Source: Arthrobacter sp. MMS18-M83
GTDB lineage: Bacteria > Actinomycetota > Actinomycetes > Actinomycetales > Micrococcaceae
Reading direction: 5' to 3'
Length of the DNA stretch: 64,000 nucleotides
Assembly: GCF_026683955.1 (NCBI RefSeq)
Contig: NZ_CP113343.1
Location: forward strand, 2,852,001-2,916,000
Shown here: positions 42,448-51,181 of the stretch, piece by piece
Layout of the letters: the number at the start of each line of letters is the position of its first letter
Position numbering within the stretch: position 1 is the first letter of the stretch
Made by a program: the position numbers and the translations under genes
Notes under the pieces: generated by a model
The model's input: the letters and a program-made list of their open reading frames with translations, nothing else
The model's database searches: none
Told to the model about the DNA's origin: nothing

Positions 42448-43143
42448 TCACTCCCACCGGATGATGACCGGCAGGCTGCTCGTGTCTGCTGAGACTTCCC
42501 GTTCAGTGCCGCGGACTGCCACGACAAAGTGCTGGAGTTCGTCTGCCGAGGCCAGGACCTCGAAATGGCCGGTGGGATCGCTCACGACGGCGGCGGCGGA
42601 CGAATGCGGGCGGATGTAGGCATCTGGGATGCCTTTGTTGTGGACGTCCACCAGCCGGCCGTGGATCCGGCGGGCCACTGTGGTGGAGGCGATGAGGGGT
42701 TCGGTGACCGGCGGGCCGAGGGGCTCGTCGAGACGTATCCCCACGGGGATGCGCACCAGGAAACCGAGGCCTTGGCGGATACCGGCATCGTATTCGTCCG
42801 GCTGGAATTCGCCACTGGAGACCACCGAGTACTGGGTGTTTTGCTCGAGGGCCAGCAGGAGTTTCTCCATGTTGTCCAGTTGCGTTGGGCCGTGGCACTC
42901 CACGGCCACTTTGAGCTCGAGGTCCAGCAGTGGGCCTTCACGTCGGGAGCGGCCCACCCTGTTCATAGCGACGGCGTGGACCGTGACAGGTGCCTCGGGG
43001 GATTGGCCGGTAGGTGGTTCGGAGCCGTCATCGAAGCGGACACGCTCGGGCGAAACGGCGTCAGAAAGTACCCCGAGGAGCTCGGTCAACGATGATCGCA
43101 CAACACCCACGGTGACACCCCAGTCCACGAAGTGGTCCAGCAC
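42448..43143 (-). CDS. DUF4255 tail-terminator/cap protein (Pvc16/Afp16-like)
   Basis: 231 residues. The N-terminal ~170 (VGVVRSSLTELLGVL, NMEKLLLALEQNTQYSVV, LGFLVRIPVGIRL) match the DUF4255 domain of Afp16/Pvc16, which caps the far end of the particle. The last ~60 residues (RRIHGRLVDVHNKGIPDAYI) form a carboxypeptidase-regulatory-like beta domain. It is the first gene of the operon. GTG 43143 is the longest start; GTG 43110 with GGGG upstream is a good alternative. Confidence 0.88.
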   Translation of the reverse strand: MLDHFVDWGVTVGVVRSSLTELLGVLSDAVSPERVRFDDGSEPPTGQSPEAPVTVHAVAMNRVGRSRREGPLLDLELKVAVECHGPTQLDNMEKLLLALEQNTQYSVVSSGEFQPDEYDAGIRQGLGFLVRIPVGIRLDEPLGPPVTEPLIASTTVARRIHGRLVDVHNKGIPDAYIRPHSSAAAVVSDPTGHFEVLASADELQHFVVAVRGTEREVSADTSSLPVIIRWE

Positions 43144-43236
43144 AGCCGATGTGCTCTACGTTACTCCCGCAGTGGCCTGCGAGTCACTGGGACCTCAGGA
43201 ATAACTCCATTCGATGGTTCGGCTTTGGGGGTGGCA

Positions 43237-44172
43237 TTACCGGGCCGCCACGGGTTCCTGATCCCGCCACCAGGCCACGGTTGCCGTCACCGAGTCCGCA
43301 AGCGGCGTCGGCTCGAGGCCAAGCTTGGCCTGGCTCGCGGTGGAGTCCATCACGAACGGCCGCTCGAACTGGTACAACATTTCGGCCAGCTCCCGCATGT
43401 CCGTGGAAAACAAGCCAAGGGTCCGGAGCAGCCAACCGGGAACAACACTTAGCTTCGGTTCCGGAACGCCGGCCGAGCGTGCGAAGTTTCCTGCGATTTC
43501 CCGCATTGTCATGGCGGGTCCCGTCGGGGCGTGTAGCACCGAGTTCCAGAGCTTGGGCTTTTGGGCGGCGCCGATCATGGCCGCGGCAAGGTCCGGGACG
43601 TAGGTGAAGGAATGGGGCTGATCGGCGTTTCCAAGGACCTGGACCGTTTTGCCTTTGAGGACCAGTGGAACCATGCGCTCGCCGGCATGCGCCAGGCGGG
43701 CCCGTGGCCCGAAGAAATCGCCTGCCACTACGCTGACCGTGTTGGCCGGGTGGGCTTGCCGTGCCTTCAAGAGCGCCGTCCGAATTCCGCGCTTACCGAC
43801 AGCCGCCTCACGCGGGCTGTCCTCGGTGATGGTCTTGTCCGGCTCGCTGTACGAGTAGAGACTTTCCGGGAAGACGACGACGGCGCCTGCCGCCGCTGCG
43901 GCGTCCATCACCACTTTCTCTGCTCCAGGAAGTTCGGCCGCCCAGGCTTTGGCCCGGTAGGCAGAGCCGTGGATGCAGTGGAAGACGGCCGTGGCGCCGT
44001 CGAAGGCTTGTGCCAGCTTGGCCGGGTCCGAGACGTCCACGCGGAGCTTCTCGATCAGTGGATGGTCCGGGCCGCTGCCGGAACGCGTCAGGACGCGAAC
44101 CTGCTCTCCATGGTCCGCGAGTTGCTCAGCAATGGTCCATCCGACAGGGCCTGCTCCAGTGACGACGTACAT
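43237..44172 (-). CDS. NAD(P)-binding epimerase/reductase-like protein
   Basis: 311 residues of the atypical short-chain dehydrogenase group. The N-terminal MYVVTGAGPVGWTIAEQLAD is the Rossmann G-x-x-G-x-x-G loop, and the central SLYSYSEPD stands in place of the Y-x-x-x-K active site, which is not conserved. So it may bind NAD(P) as a regulator or reductase. GTG 44184 is an alternative start. It is divergent from a TetR gene, its likely regulator. Confidence 0.82.
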   Translation of the reverse strand: MYVVTGAGPVGWTIAEQLADHGEQVRVLTRSGSGPDHPLIEKLRVDVSDPAKLAQAFDGATAVFHCIHGSAYRAKAWAAELPGAEKVVMDAAAAAGAVVVFPESLYSYSEPDKTITEDSPREAAVGKRGIRTALLKARQAHPANTVSVVAGDFFGPRARLAHAGERMVPLVLKGKTVQVLGNADQPHSFTYVPDLAAAMIGAAQKPKLWNSVLHAPTGPAMTMREIAGNFARSAGVPEPKLSVVPGWLLRTLGLFSTDMRELAEMLYQFERPFVMDSTASQAKLGLEPTPLADSVTATVAWWRDQEPVAAR

Positions 44173-44204
44173 GGTGGTGCTCACTTTCTGATGGGAAGGG
44201 ATTC

Positions 44205-44266
44205 GAGAGCGGTGCTCTCTGAATCCAGAATGCGTCCTCCTGGATTGCATGTCAAGAGCACTGCTC
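44205..44266. promoter_or_regulatory. Candidate TetR operators
   Basis: The palindrome GAGAGCGGTGCTCTC (44205-44219) and the similar AAGAGCACTGCTCAC (core GAGCACTGCTC at 44256-44266) lie between the divergent epimerase and TetR genes. A half-site GTGCTCTC follows near 44280. A separate inverted repeat AATCCAG-N11-CTGGATT is at 44222-44246. Spacing and repetition suggest cooperative repressor binding. Confidence 0.6.
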
Positions 44267-44307
44267 ACATTTGTTGTCAGTGCTCTCACATGTGGCATGC
44301 TGGATGC

Positions 44308-45033
44308 ATGAACCCCGCTCCCGCCGCAGCAGCCAAGCAATCGACGCCCCGCGAGCGCGCCCGGGCGCAGACTGTGGCGGACATCATCCGGCTTGGCCGC
44401 CAGCACCTTGCGCTGCATGGGGCCGCGGGTCTGTCGCTGCGGGCCGTGGCGCGGGATCTCGGCGTGGTTTCCTCTGCCGTGTACCGCTATGTGGAGAGCC
44501 GGGACGAACTTCTGACTCTTCTGCTGATTGACGCCTACGGTGAGCTGGGCGACGAGGTGGATGCCGCCGTCGACGCCCTCGCCGATGACGACTACCGCGG
44601 AAGGTTCCTGGCGCTCGGACGGGCCGTTCGCCAGTGGGCCCTGCGCGAACCAGCCAGTTATGCCCTGCTGTTCGGCAGCCCGGTGCCCGGGTACCAAGCA
44701 CCGGCCGAGCGCACAACCGAACCCGGAACGCGCGTGATTTACCGGATGGTGGGAATCTTCGACGCCGCCCACCGCGCAGGTTCGCTGGCCGCCGAGGTGG
44801 TGCCCGCCGTCGTCGTTCCTCCTGCTCTTGCCGCAGACCTCCAGGCCATCCGGGCCGAACTGGGCCTCGCCGTTCCTGAGCCGGCCTTGGCCCGGGGTGT
44901 GCTGGTGTGGACATCGGTCTTCGGCGCGGTCAGCTTCGAGGTGTTCGGCCAATACGGGGCGGATACCTTCGCGGCCCGGGACGAACTGTTTGATCACCAG
45001 TTGGAGGTCCTGCTGGGGATCGTGGGGCTGTAG
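44308..45033 (+). CDS. TetR/AcrR-family regulator
   Basis: 241 residues. Residues ~20-65 are the TetR helix-turn-helix (LSLRAVARDLGVVSSAVYRY followed by VESRDELL); the C-terminal domain is the TetR_C_25/WHG type. It probably represses the divergent epimerase gene through the sites between them. Followed at 22 bp by the MpaB-family gene, possibly the same operon. Confidence 0.9.
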   Translation: MNPAPAAAAKQSTPRERARAQTVADIIRLGRQHLALHGAAGLSLRAVARDLGVVSSAVYRYVESRDELLTLLLIDAYGELGDEVDAAVDALADDDYRGRFLALGRAVRQWALREPASYALLFGSPVPGYQAPAERTTEPGTRVIYRMVGIFDAAHRAGSLAAEVVPAVVVPPALAADLQAIRAELGLAVPEPALARGVLVWTSVFGAVSFEVFGQYGADTFAARDELFDHQLEVLLGIVGL

Positions 45034-45055
45034 CCGCCGACGGTAGAGTAACTAG

Positions 45056-45877
45056 ATGGCTCGCGGACTTGCTGACATCGGCGCGGAGGGCGTTTTGCTC
45101 GCCGGGGCGGGCCGCGCCATCCTGATGCAGATCGCCGATCCGGCGGTCGGCCACGGCGTCGCGGAGCACAGCAACTTCGCCGAACAGCCGCTGGACAGGC
45201 TCCGCGCCACTATGACGTACGTCTATGCCGTGGTCTATGGCACCGAGGAGCAATTGGCGGCGGTTCGCCGCGCCGTGAACCGTGCGCACGCACCCGTTCG
45301 GCGGGCGGCGGACGATTCGACCAAGGGGTACAACGCCTTCGACGCGCAATCCCAGTTGTGGGTGGTGGCAACCCTCTATGACACCGCCGTCACCGTGTAC
45401 GAAAAAGTCCACGGAACGCTCGACGACGACACCGCCGATCGTATCTATCGTGAGTACGCGCAGATCGGGACAGCCCTCCAGCTGCCCCCCGAAGTCTGGC
45501 CAGAGGACCGCTCGGCCTTCGCCAGGTACTGGCAAGAATCGTTGGGGAAGCTGGAACCGGACGCGGCCGCTTTGAGGGTTGCCCGCGAACTCCTGTACCC
45601 CGTGAGTGGGCCGCTCTTGTTGCGCCTGAGCATGCCGTTGGCCCGTTTGCTCACCGCGGGACTGCTGCCGGAGCAGCTTCGGGAGGGTTTCGGGCTGCCT
45701 TGGAATGCGTGGCATCGCCGCGGTTTTGATGGCACCATGCGTCTCTTGGCTATGGCCTATCCCAAGCTGCCGGAGAAGGTCAGGCATTGGCCGAAGAACT
45801 ACTATCTTGGCCAACTCGGCCCGGCCGGGAATCGCACGGGCCCGGCGAGGGGCGGCCAGCAGCACTCCGATGCGTGA
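45056..45877 (+). CDS. MpaB-family oxygenase-like protein (DUF2236)
   Basis: 273 residues. Conserved DUF2236 features are visible: LMQIADPAVGHGVAEHSNF, RLRATMTYVYAVVYG and ALQLPPEVWPEDRSAFARYW. The family includes latex-clearing protein and MpaB, haem b-dependent oxygenases, with His and Arg/Lys ligands. The substrate is unknown. Ends with an 8-bp overlap with the DUF817 gene. Confidence 0.85.
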   Translation: MARGLADIGAEGVLLAGAGRAILMQIADPAVGHGVAEHSNFAEQPLDRLRATMTYVYAVVYGTEEQLAAVRRAVNRAHAPVRRAADDSTKGYNAFDAQSQLWVVATLYDTAVTVYEKVHGTLDDDTADRIYREYAQIGTALQLPPEVWPEDRSAFARYWQESLGKLEPDAAALRVARELLYPVSGPLLLRLSMPLARLLTAGLLPEQLREGFGLPWNAWHRRGFDGTMRLLAMAYPKLPEKVRHWPKNYYLGQLGPAGNRTGPARGGQQHSDA

Positions 45878-46889
45878 ACTCACCGCGGTAGAGGAACTTA
45901 TCGATGGGAGTGCAAGCCGCTTCCTGGGCGGCGCTCCTGCCCGGGCCCTTCGGACCAAGCTCACTGAGTTCACTGTGTTCGGGCTCAAGCAAGCATGGGC
46001 TTGCATCTTTGGCGCTTCGCTCCTGGCCGTCATCTTCGGGGCCCACCTTTGGTACCCGGCCGATGCCGGCCTGGCCCGGAACGATTTCCTGACGATCGCC
46101 GCCATCGTCATCCAGATACTCATGGTCGCTACGAAGCTTGAGACCCTCCGGGAGCTGAGAGTGATTGTGCTCTTCCACCTGGTTGGGACGGTCATGGAGC
46201 TTTTCAAGACCGACGTCGGCTCGTGGTCCTATGAGGCCGAGGGCGTCCTTCGGGTCGGCGCTGTTCCGCTCTTCAGCGGCTTCATGTATGCCGCCGTCGG
46301 CTCGTACATGGTGCGCGTCTACCGCGTTTTTGACCTGCGCTTCTCCCGATACCCGAGGCGTTGGATCACTGCGATCCTGGCCATCGCCATCTACGTGAAC
46401 TTCTTTTCGCACCACTACGTTGTTGATGCCCGCTGGGTCCTGCTGGCTGCCGTCGTCGTGATCTATGGCCGGTGCGTCATGTACTTCCGGGTGTTTCGAC
46501 GCCGGTTCCGGATGCCGCTGATCGTGGCATTCCTGCTGGTTGCGCTCTTTATCTGGATTGCCGAAAATATCGCAACGTGGTCGCATGCCTGGCTGTATCC
46601 GAGCCAGTTGGATGGCTGGCACTTGGTGTCACCGGACAAGCTTGTCTCGTGGTTCCTCCTGATGATCATCTCCGTGGTGCTGGTGGCATGGGTCTACGAG
46701 CCGACGCCGCGTGACGGAACACCCGCCGTCGACATCGCCGGAACGCTGCAGAGTCGCCGGAGCGCTCACGCGAACCGGCACTGTTCCCGCGAGTTCGGCG
46801 TCGGCCCTCAACGGGCGTTCTCCCACGGCGAAATCGGCCAAAGATCACTGTGTTTCCGGGGTTCTGCGGCCCCTCGAAAGCAGAGTTGA
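45870..46889 (+). CDS. DUF817 membrane protein
   Basis: About 339 residues with eight or so hydrophobic segments. FGLKQAWACIFGASLLAVIF and GTVMELFKTDVGSWSYEAEG are DUF817 landmarks. The family is usually near 270-280 residues; the last ~60 residues here (GTLQSRRSAHANRHCSREFG onward) are polar, Cys/Arg-rich and look unlike the family, so the native 3' end may be altered. Function unknown. The start ATG 45870 overlaps the MpaB-family stop. Confidence 0.8.
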   Translation: MRELTAVEELIDGSASRFLGGAPARALRTKLTEFTVFGLKQAWACIFGASLLAVIFGAHLWYPADAGLARNDFLTIAAIVIQILMVATKLETLRELRVIVLFHLVGTVMELFKTDVGSWSYEAEGVLRVGAVPLFSGFMYAAVGSYMVRVYRVFDLRFSRYPRRWITAILAIAIYVNFFSHHYVVDARWVLLAAVVVIYGRCVMYFRVFRRRFRMPLIVAFLLVALFIWIAENIATWSHAWLYPSQLDGWHLVSPDKLVSWFLLMIISVVLVAWVYEPTPRDGTPAVDIAGTLQSRRSAHANRHCSREFGVGPQRAFSHGEIGQRSLCFRGSAAPRKQS

Positions 46890-46905
46890 GTGTAGTTGAC
46901 TCAAC
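46885..46905. promoter_or_regulatory. HAIR operator 1 (HspR site)
   Basis: GTTGAGT-N7-ACTCAAC, a perfect match in its symmetry to the actinobacterial HAIR element CTTGAGT-N7-ACTCAAG. It lies just upstream of the dnaK promoter -35. HspR is encoded at the end of the same operon. Confidence 0.9.
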
Positions 46906-46911
46906 TTTGGA

Positions 46912-46939
46912 TTGACTTTGAGTGGGGCCTGAGTACAGT
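46912..46939 (+). promoter_or_regulatory. dnaK promoter
   Basis: TTGACT (46912-46917) and TACAGT (46934-46939), 16 bp apart, form a good vegetative-type promoter. It is flanked by one HAIR element upstream and overlapped at the -10 by another, so HspR binding would block RNA polymerase. Confidence 0.7.
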
Positions 46940-46958
46940 TGAGTGCAGAACGCTCAAC
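46938..46958. promoter_or_regulatory. HAIR operator 2 (HspR site)
   Basis: GTTGAGT-N7-GCTCAAC, one mismatch from perfect symmetry, overlapping the -10 of the dnaK promoter. A further half-site GTTGAGT follows at 46968-46974. Confidence 0.88.
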
Positions 46959-47052
46959 TAGCCGAATGTTGAGTGCTCCCCGGCTCCACACCCTTCGCGG
47001 GTTGAGGAAGCGGGCGAAATCTCGATCGTCGGCCATTGAAAGGAAGCAACAT

Positions 47053-48921
47053 ATGTCACGCGCTGTAGGTATCGACCTCGGAACCACTAACTCCGTCGTC
47101 TCTGTTCTCGAAGGTGGCGAGCCCACCGTCATTGCCAACGCCGAGGGTGGCCGCACCACGCCGTCGGTCGTTGCATTCTCCAAGTCCGGTGAAGTCCTGG
47201 TTGGCGAAATCGCCAAGCGCCAGGCCGTCAACAACATCGACCGGACCATCGCCTCCGTCAAGCGCCACATGGGCACCGACTGGAGCGTTGCCATTGACGA
47301 CAAGAAGTACACGCCGCAGGAAATCTCCGCGCGCATCCTCATGAAGTTGAAGAACGACGCCGAGTCCTACCTCGGCGAGAAGGTCACCGACGCTGTCATC
47401 ACCGTCCCGGCCTACTTCAACGACGCCGAGCGCCAGGCCACCAAGGAAGCCGGAGAAATCGCTGGCCTCAACGTCCTGCGTATTGTCAACGAGCCCACCG
47501 CGGCTGCACTTGCCTACGGCCTGGACAAGGGCAAGGAAGACGAACTCATCCTTGTCTTCGACCTCGGCGGCGGAACGTTCGACGTCTCCCTGCTTGAAGT
47601 CGGCAAGGACGAAGACGGCTTCTCCACCATCCAGGTCCGCGCCACTGCCGGTGACAACCGCCTCGGCGGCGACGACTGGGACCAGCGGGTCGTCAACTAC
47701 CTGCTGAACCAGCTCAAGGTCAAGGGCATCGACCTCTCCAAGGACAAGATCGCCCTGCAGCGCCTCCGCGAAGCCTCGGAGCAGGCCAAGAAGGAACTGT
47801 CCTCCTCCACCAGCACCAACGTTTCCCTCCAGTACCTCTCCGTCACCCCCGACGGCCCGGTCCACCTGGACGAGCAACTGACCCGCGCCAAGTTCCAGGA
47901 CCTCACCAAGGACCTGCTGGAGCGCACCAAGAAGCCGTTCCACGACGTCATCACCGAGACGGGCATCAAGCTCTCCGACATCGACCACATCGTACTGGTG
48001 GGCGGCTCCACCCGCATGCCCGCCGTCTACGACCTCGTCAAGGAGCTCGCTGGCGGCAAGGAGCCCAACAAGGGCGTCAACCCGGACGAAGTTGTTGCCG
48101 TTGGCGCAGCACTCCAGGCCGGCGTGCTGAAGGGCGAGCGCAAGGACGTCCTGCTCATCGACGTCACCCCGCTGTCCCTCGGTATCGAAACCAAGGGTGG
48201 CGTCATGACGCACCTGATCGAGCGCAACACGGCCATCCCCACCAAGCGTTCCGAGACCTTCACCACCGCTGACGACAACCAGCCGTCCGTTGCCATCCAG
48301 GTCTTCCAGGGCGAGCGTGAATTCACCCGCGACAACAAGCCGCTGGGCACGTTCGAATTGACCGGCATCGCCCCTGCACCGCGTGGCGTGCCGCAGGTCG
48401 AGGTCACCTTCGACATCGACGCCAACGGCATTGTCCATGTCTCCGCCAAGGACAAGGGCACCGGCAAGGAGCAGTCGATGACCATCACCGGGGGCACCGC
48501 GCTGTCCAAGGAAGACATCGACCGCATGGTCCGTGAAGCCGAGGAGCACGCAGCCGAGGACAAGGCACGCCGTGAGGCTACCGACACCCGCAACACTGCC
48601 GAGCAGCTCGCCTACTCCGTGGACAAGCTCATCGCCGAAAACGACGACAAGCTGCCTGAAGAGGTCAAGACCGAGGTCAAGGCCGACGTCGACGCCCTCA
48701 AGAAGGCCCTCGAAGGCACCGATGACGCAGCAGTGAAGACCGCTTTCGAGAAGCTGCAGCACTCGCAGTCGAAGCTCGGCGAAGCGATCTACGCGCACGC
48801 CGGTTCCCCGGATGGTGCAAGCAGCGCTGCCGGTGCCGGGGGCGCTCACCCTGGTGCCAAGGCTGCCGACGAGGACATCGTCGACGCCGAGATCATCGAC
48901 GAAGACGAAAAGAAGAAGTAA
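47053..48921 (+). CDS. dnaK: Molecular chaperone DnaK (Hsp70)
   Basis: 622 residues. [19 protein letters not shown] is the N-terminal phosphate loop, [18 protein letters not shown] and [19 protein letters not shown] are the other Hsp70 signatures, followed by the substrate-binding domain and the acidic [10 protein letters not shown] tail. ATP-driven folding of cytosolic proteins with GrpE and DnaJ. AAGGAAG precedes the ATG. First gene of dnaK-grpE-dnaJ-hspR, heat-induced by release of HspR. Confidence 0.98.
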   Translation: MSRAVGIDLGTTNSVVSVLEGGEPTVIANAEGGRTTPSVVAFSKSGEVLVGEIAKRQAVNNIDRTIASVKRHMGTDWSVAIDDKKYTPQEISARILMKLKNDAESYLGEKVTDAVITVPAYFNDAERQATKEAGEIAGLNVLRIVNEPTAAALAYGLDKGKEDELILVFDLGGGTFDVSLLEVGKDEDGFSTIQVRATAGDNRLGGDDWDQRVVNYLLNQLKVKGIDLSKDKIALQRLREASEQAKKELSSSTSTNVSLQYLSVTPDGPVHLDEQLTRAKFQDLTKDLLERTKKPFHDVITETGIKLSDIDHIVLVGGSTRMPAVYDLVKELAGGKEPNKGVNPDEVVAVGAALQAGVLKGERKDVLLIDVTPLSLGIETKGGVMTHLIERNTAIPTKRSETFTTADDNQPSVAIQVFQGEREFTRDNKPLGTFELTGIAPAPRGVPQVEVTFDIDANGIVHVSAKDKGTGKEQSMTITGGTALSKEDIDRMVREAEEHAAEDKARREATDTRNTAEQLAYSVDKLIAENDDKLPEEVKTEVKADVDALKKALEGTDDAAVKTAFEKLQHSQSKLGEAIYAHAGSPDGASSAAGAGGAHPGAKAADEDIVDAEIIDEDEKKK

Positions 48922-48923
48922 CC

Positions 48924-49586
48924 ATGCCCCACCACGGCAACGATGCAGAGCACTCACCTTCCAACAACGAGGGCAACGAGCAGCACAAGCCGGTCATCCG
49001 GGACAACCGCAAGGTTGACCCGGAGACCGGGGCCGCCCGCCACCCCCAGGGATCGGCAGCTGATTCCAACGCCGCTGCCGCCGAGGGCGACGCCCTGTCC
49101 CAGGCTGAGGAAATCCTCAACGGCATCGAGGTTCCGGCTGAAGAGTCGGTGGCCCCAGGTGCCGCAGCAGAAGCAGAGGCCGCGGAACTCCGCAACGACC
49201 TCCTGCGCCTGCAGGCCGAGTACGTCAACTACCGCAAGCGCGTGGAACGCGACCGAGCTGTCGCAGGGGAAATGGCCGTCATCGGCGTCCTGAACTCCCT
49301 GCTGCCGGTGCTCGACGACGTCGACGCCGCCCGCCAGCACGGCGACCTCGTGGACGGCCCTTTCGCCGCGATCGCCGCCAAACTGGAGAACGCGCTGAAG
49401 ACGTACGGACTGGAGCGCATCGCGGAAACCGGTGTCGATTTCGACCCCACGATCCACGAAGCCCTCATCCAGCAGCCGGGCGAGGACATCGAAGTGGACA
49501 CAGTCAGCCAAGTGCTGCGCTCCGGCTACCGCTCCGGCGACCGAGTGCTGCGTGCGGCCCAAGTGATCGTGGCTGTGCCGGCGTAG
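48924..49586 (+). CDS. grpE: Nucleotide exchange factor GrpE
   Basis: 220 residues. The N-terminal ~85 residues are acidic and probably unstructured. The coiled-coil domain LRLQAEYVNYRKRVERDRA starts near 90, and the C-terminal beta-wing shows the signature FDPTIHEALIQQPGED. It releases ADP from DnaK. It starts two bases after the dnaK stop. Confidence 0.96.
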   Translation: MPHHGNDAEHSPSNNEGNEQHKPVIRDNRKVDPETGAARHPQGSAADSNAAAAEGDALSQAEEILNGIEVPAEESVAPGAAAEAEAAELRNDLLRLQAEYVNYRKRVERDRAVAGEMAVIGVLNSLLPVLDDVDAARQHGDLVDGPFAAIAAKLENALKTYGLERIAETGVDFDPTIHEALIQQPGEDIEVDTVSQVLRSGYRSGDRVLRAAQVIVAVPA

Positions 49587-49600
49587 TCACCAAAGCCTTC

Positions 49601-49703
49601 GCGGATGAGGGGGCCCCGCCCCTACGCGTGGCGGCTAGGTCCTGCGGACCCAAGCCGCCAGGCTCCGGCAGGCCCGATGCCACTCCCGGGCCCCCTCATC
49701 CGC
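49601..49703. repeat. 103-bp nested inverted-repeat element between grpE and dnaJ
   Basis: Perfect 16-bp outer arms GCGGATGAGGGGGCCC (49601-49616) and its complement (49688-49703) enclose a second inverted repeat TGGCGGCT/AGCCGCCA. It could form a long hairpin in the operon mRNA and differentially stabilise dnaK-grpE over dnaJ-hspR, or act as a partial terminator. It does not encode protein. Confidence 0.8.
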
Positions 49704-49759
49704 TACGGCTCAGCGGTAATCTCGCCGTAACGCCTTTGTTGATTTGAAAGGAAACGCCC

Positions 49760-50725
49760 TTGGCCAGCCAGGACTGGGTTGAGAAGGATTTTTACGCCAT
49801 CCTTGGTGTCGCCAAGGACGCCTCTGACGTTGACATCAAGAAGGCGTACCGCAAACTTGCGCGGAAGTACCATCCGGATACCAATTCCGGGGATGTTGCT
49901 TCGGAGAAGAAGTTCAAGGACATCTCGGAGGCCTATTCGGTCCTTTCAGATGCCGAGGAACGTCAGCAGTACGATGCCATTCGTGCCATGGGCGGGGCAC
50001 GCTTCGCGCCTGGTGCGGGACGCGGCGGGCCGGCCAATGGCGGCTTCGAGGACCTGTTCGGCGGACTTTTCGGCGGCGGCGCACGTCAGCCAGCCGGTGC
50101 CGGCGGTATCCCTCCCGAGTTCGCTGACCTGTTCGGCGGCGGTTTTGGCGGTGGACAAACCGGTTTCCAGCGCGCCCCGCAGAAGGGCAGCGACCGCACA
50201 GCGTCCACCTCGATTTCCTTTGCCGGCTCGATCCATGGCACCACGGTGAGCCTGCGCGAAAGCAACGGCAACGTCATCGAGGTCAAGATTCCCGCGGGCA
50301 TCAGGGACGGCCAGAAGGTCCGTCAACGGGGCAAAGGCAATCCGGGTGCGGCAGGCAATGGGGACCTCATCATCACGGTGAACGTCAAGCCCCACGATTT
50401 CTTCATTCGCGACGGCGACAACATCCGCATCCACGTGCCGGTCACCTTCGCGGAGGCCGCCTTGGGTTCCAACATCCACGTGCCAACGCTCGACGGCGAC
50501 AACGTCACCGTCCGCGTCCCGGCGGGCAACCCTTCCGGCCGCACGCTCCGGGTCAAGGGTCGCGGCGTCAAGACCCCGAAGGGCACCGGAGACCTGCTGG
50601 TGACAATCGACGTTTCCGTCCCGCACAACCTCAACAAAGAGGCCGAGGAGGCCGTCAAGGCATTCGCCGCGGCCACCGCCGACGCCGATCCGCGCCACGA
50701 CCTGGCCGCCAGGGCCCGCTTGTAG
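49760..50725 (+). CDS. dnaJ: DnaJ-family co-chaperone without zinc finger (CbpA-like)
   Basis: 321 residues. J domain at ~10-75 with the HPD motif ([11 protein letters not shown]), a Gly/Phe-rich linker ([12 protein letters not shown]), then directly the two C-terminal substrate-binding domains. The cysteine-rich zinc finger of classical DnaJ is absent, so it is a type II, CbpA-like J protein. Start is TTG 49760 with AAAGGA eight bases upstream. It stimulates DnaK ATPase. Confidence 0.92.
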   Translation: MASQDWVEKDFYAILGVAKDASDVDIKKAYRKLARKYHPDTNSGDVASEKKFKDISEAYSVLSDAEERQQYDAIRAMGGARFAPGAGRGGPANGGFEDLFGGLFGGGARQPAGAGGIPPEFADLFGGGFGGGQTGFQRAPQKGSDRTASTSISFAGSIHGTTVSLRESNGNVIEVKIPAGIRDGQKVRQRGKGNPGAAGNGDLIITVNVKPHDFFIRDGDNIRIHVPVTFAEAALGSNIHVPTLDGDNVTVRVPAGNPSGRTLRVKGRGVKTPKGTGDLLVTIDVSVPHNLNKEAEEAVKAFAAATADADPRHDLAARARL

Positions 50726-50754
50726 CGGCAGCGACACACAGGAGGGACGTAGTC

Positions 50755-51177
50755 ATGGGCATCGACATCAACCAGCCGATCTTCGTCATCTCCGTCGCGG
50801 CCGAACTGGCTGACATGCACCCGCAGACCCTGCGCCAGTACGACCGCCTCGGCATCGTGTCGCCGAGCCGTGCACCGGGCAAGTCCCGGCGCTACTCCCA
50901 GCGGGACATCGACCGCTTGCGTGAAGTGCAGCGGCTCTCCCACGAAGGCGTATCCCTCGAGGGCATCAAACGCATCCTCGATCTCGAAAACCAAGTGGCC
51001 GCGCTGCAGTATCGCGTGGCCGAGTTGAGCGAGGAATTGCAACGCCGGCGGGGCCCGGTGGAGGCCCGTATTTTCGCGGCAGGAGCAGCGGGCGACGTCG
51101 TCAGCCTGGCTCGCGGGCAGCGCCCCCGGGCGCGGTCCCAGGCAGTTGTGGTGTGGCGACCGCGTCCGGAGGAGTAG
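50755..51177 (+). CDS. hspR: Heat-shock repressor HspR (MerR family)
   Basis: 140 residues. The MerR winged helix is at ~10-75 (PIFVISVAAELADMHPQTLR, then YDRLGIVSPSRAPGKSRRYS), followed by a coiled coil and a basic tail. It binds HAIR elements with DnaK as co-repressor. Autoregulation is expected through the two HAIR sites upstream of dnaK. Strong GGAGGG ribosome-binding site. Convergent with the next gene, stops 4 bp apart. Confidence 0.95.
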   Translation: MGIDINQPIFVISVAAELADMHPQTLRQYDRLGIVSPSRAPGKSRRYSQRDIDRLREVQRLSHEGVSLEGIKRILDLENQVAALQYRVAELSEELQRRRGPVEARIFAAGAAGDVVSLARGQRPRARSQAVVVWRPRPEE

Positions 51178-51181
51178 CCCT

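Noticed and set aside
41124..42464. 446-residue plus-strand open frame opposite the sheath gene
   Set aside because: Gly/Val/Asp-rich shadow frame; the sheath motifs on the minus strand are decisive.
31800..43143. Prophage or R-type tailocin
   Set aside because: The DUF4255, Afp7-like and VgrG/PAAR genes and the absence of capsid, terminase, lysis, integrase and regulator genes fit an eCIS better.
31800..43143. Type VI secretion system
   Set aside because: No TssJLM membrane complex, no ClpV, and a fused-type sheath instead of a TssB/TssC pair.
47056..48957. 633-residue minus-strand open frame opposite dnaK
   Set aside because: Well-known shadow frame of high-GC dnaK genes; the plus strand is unambiguous.
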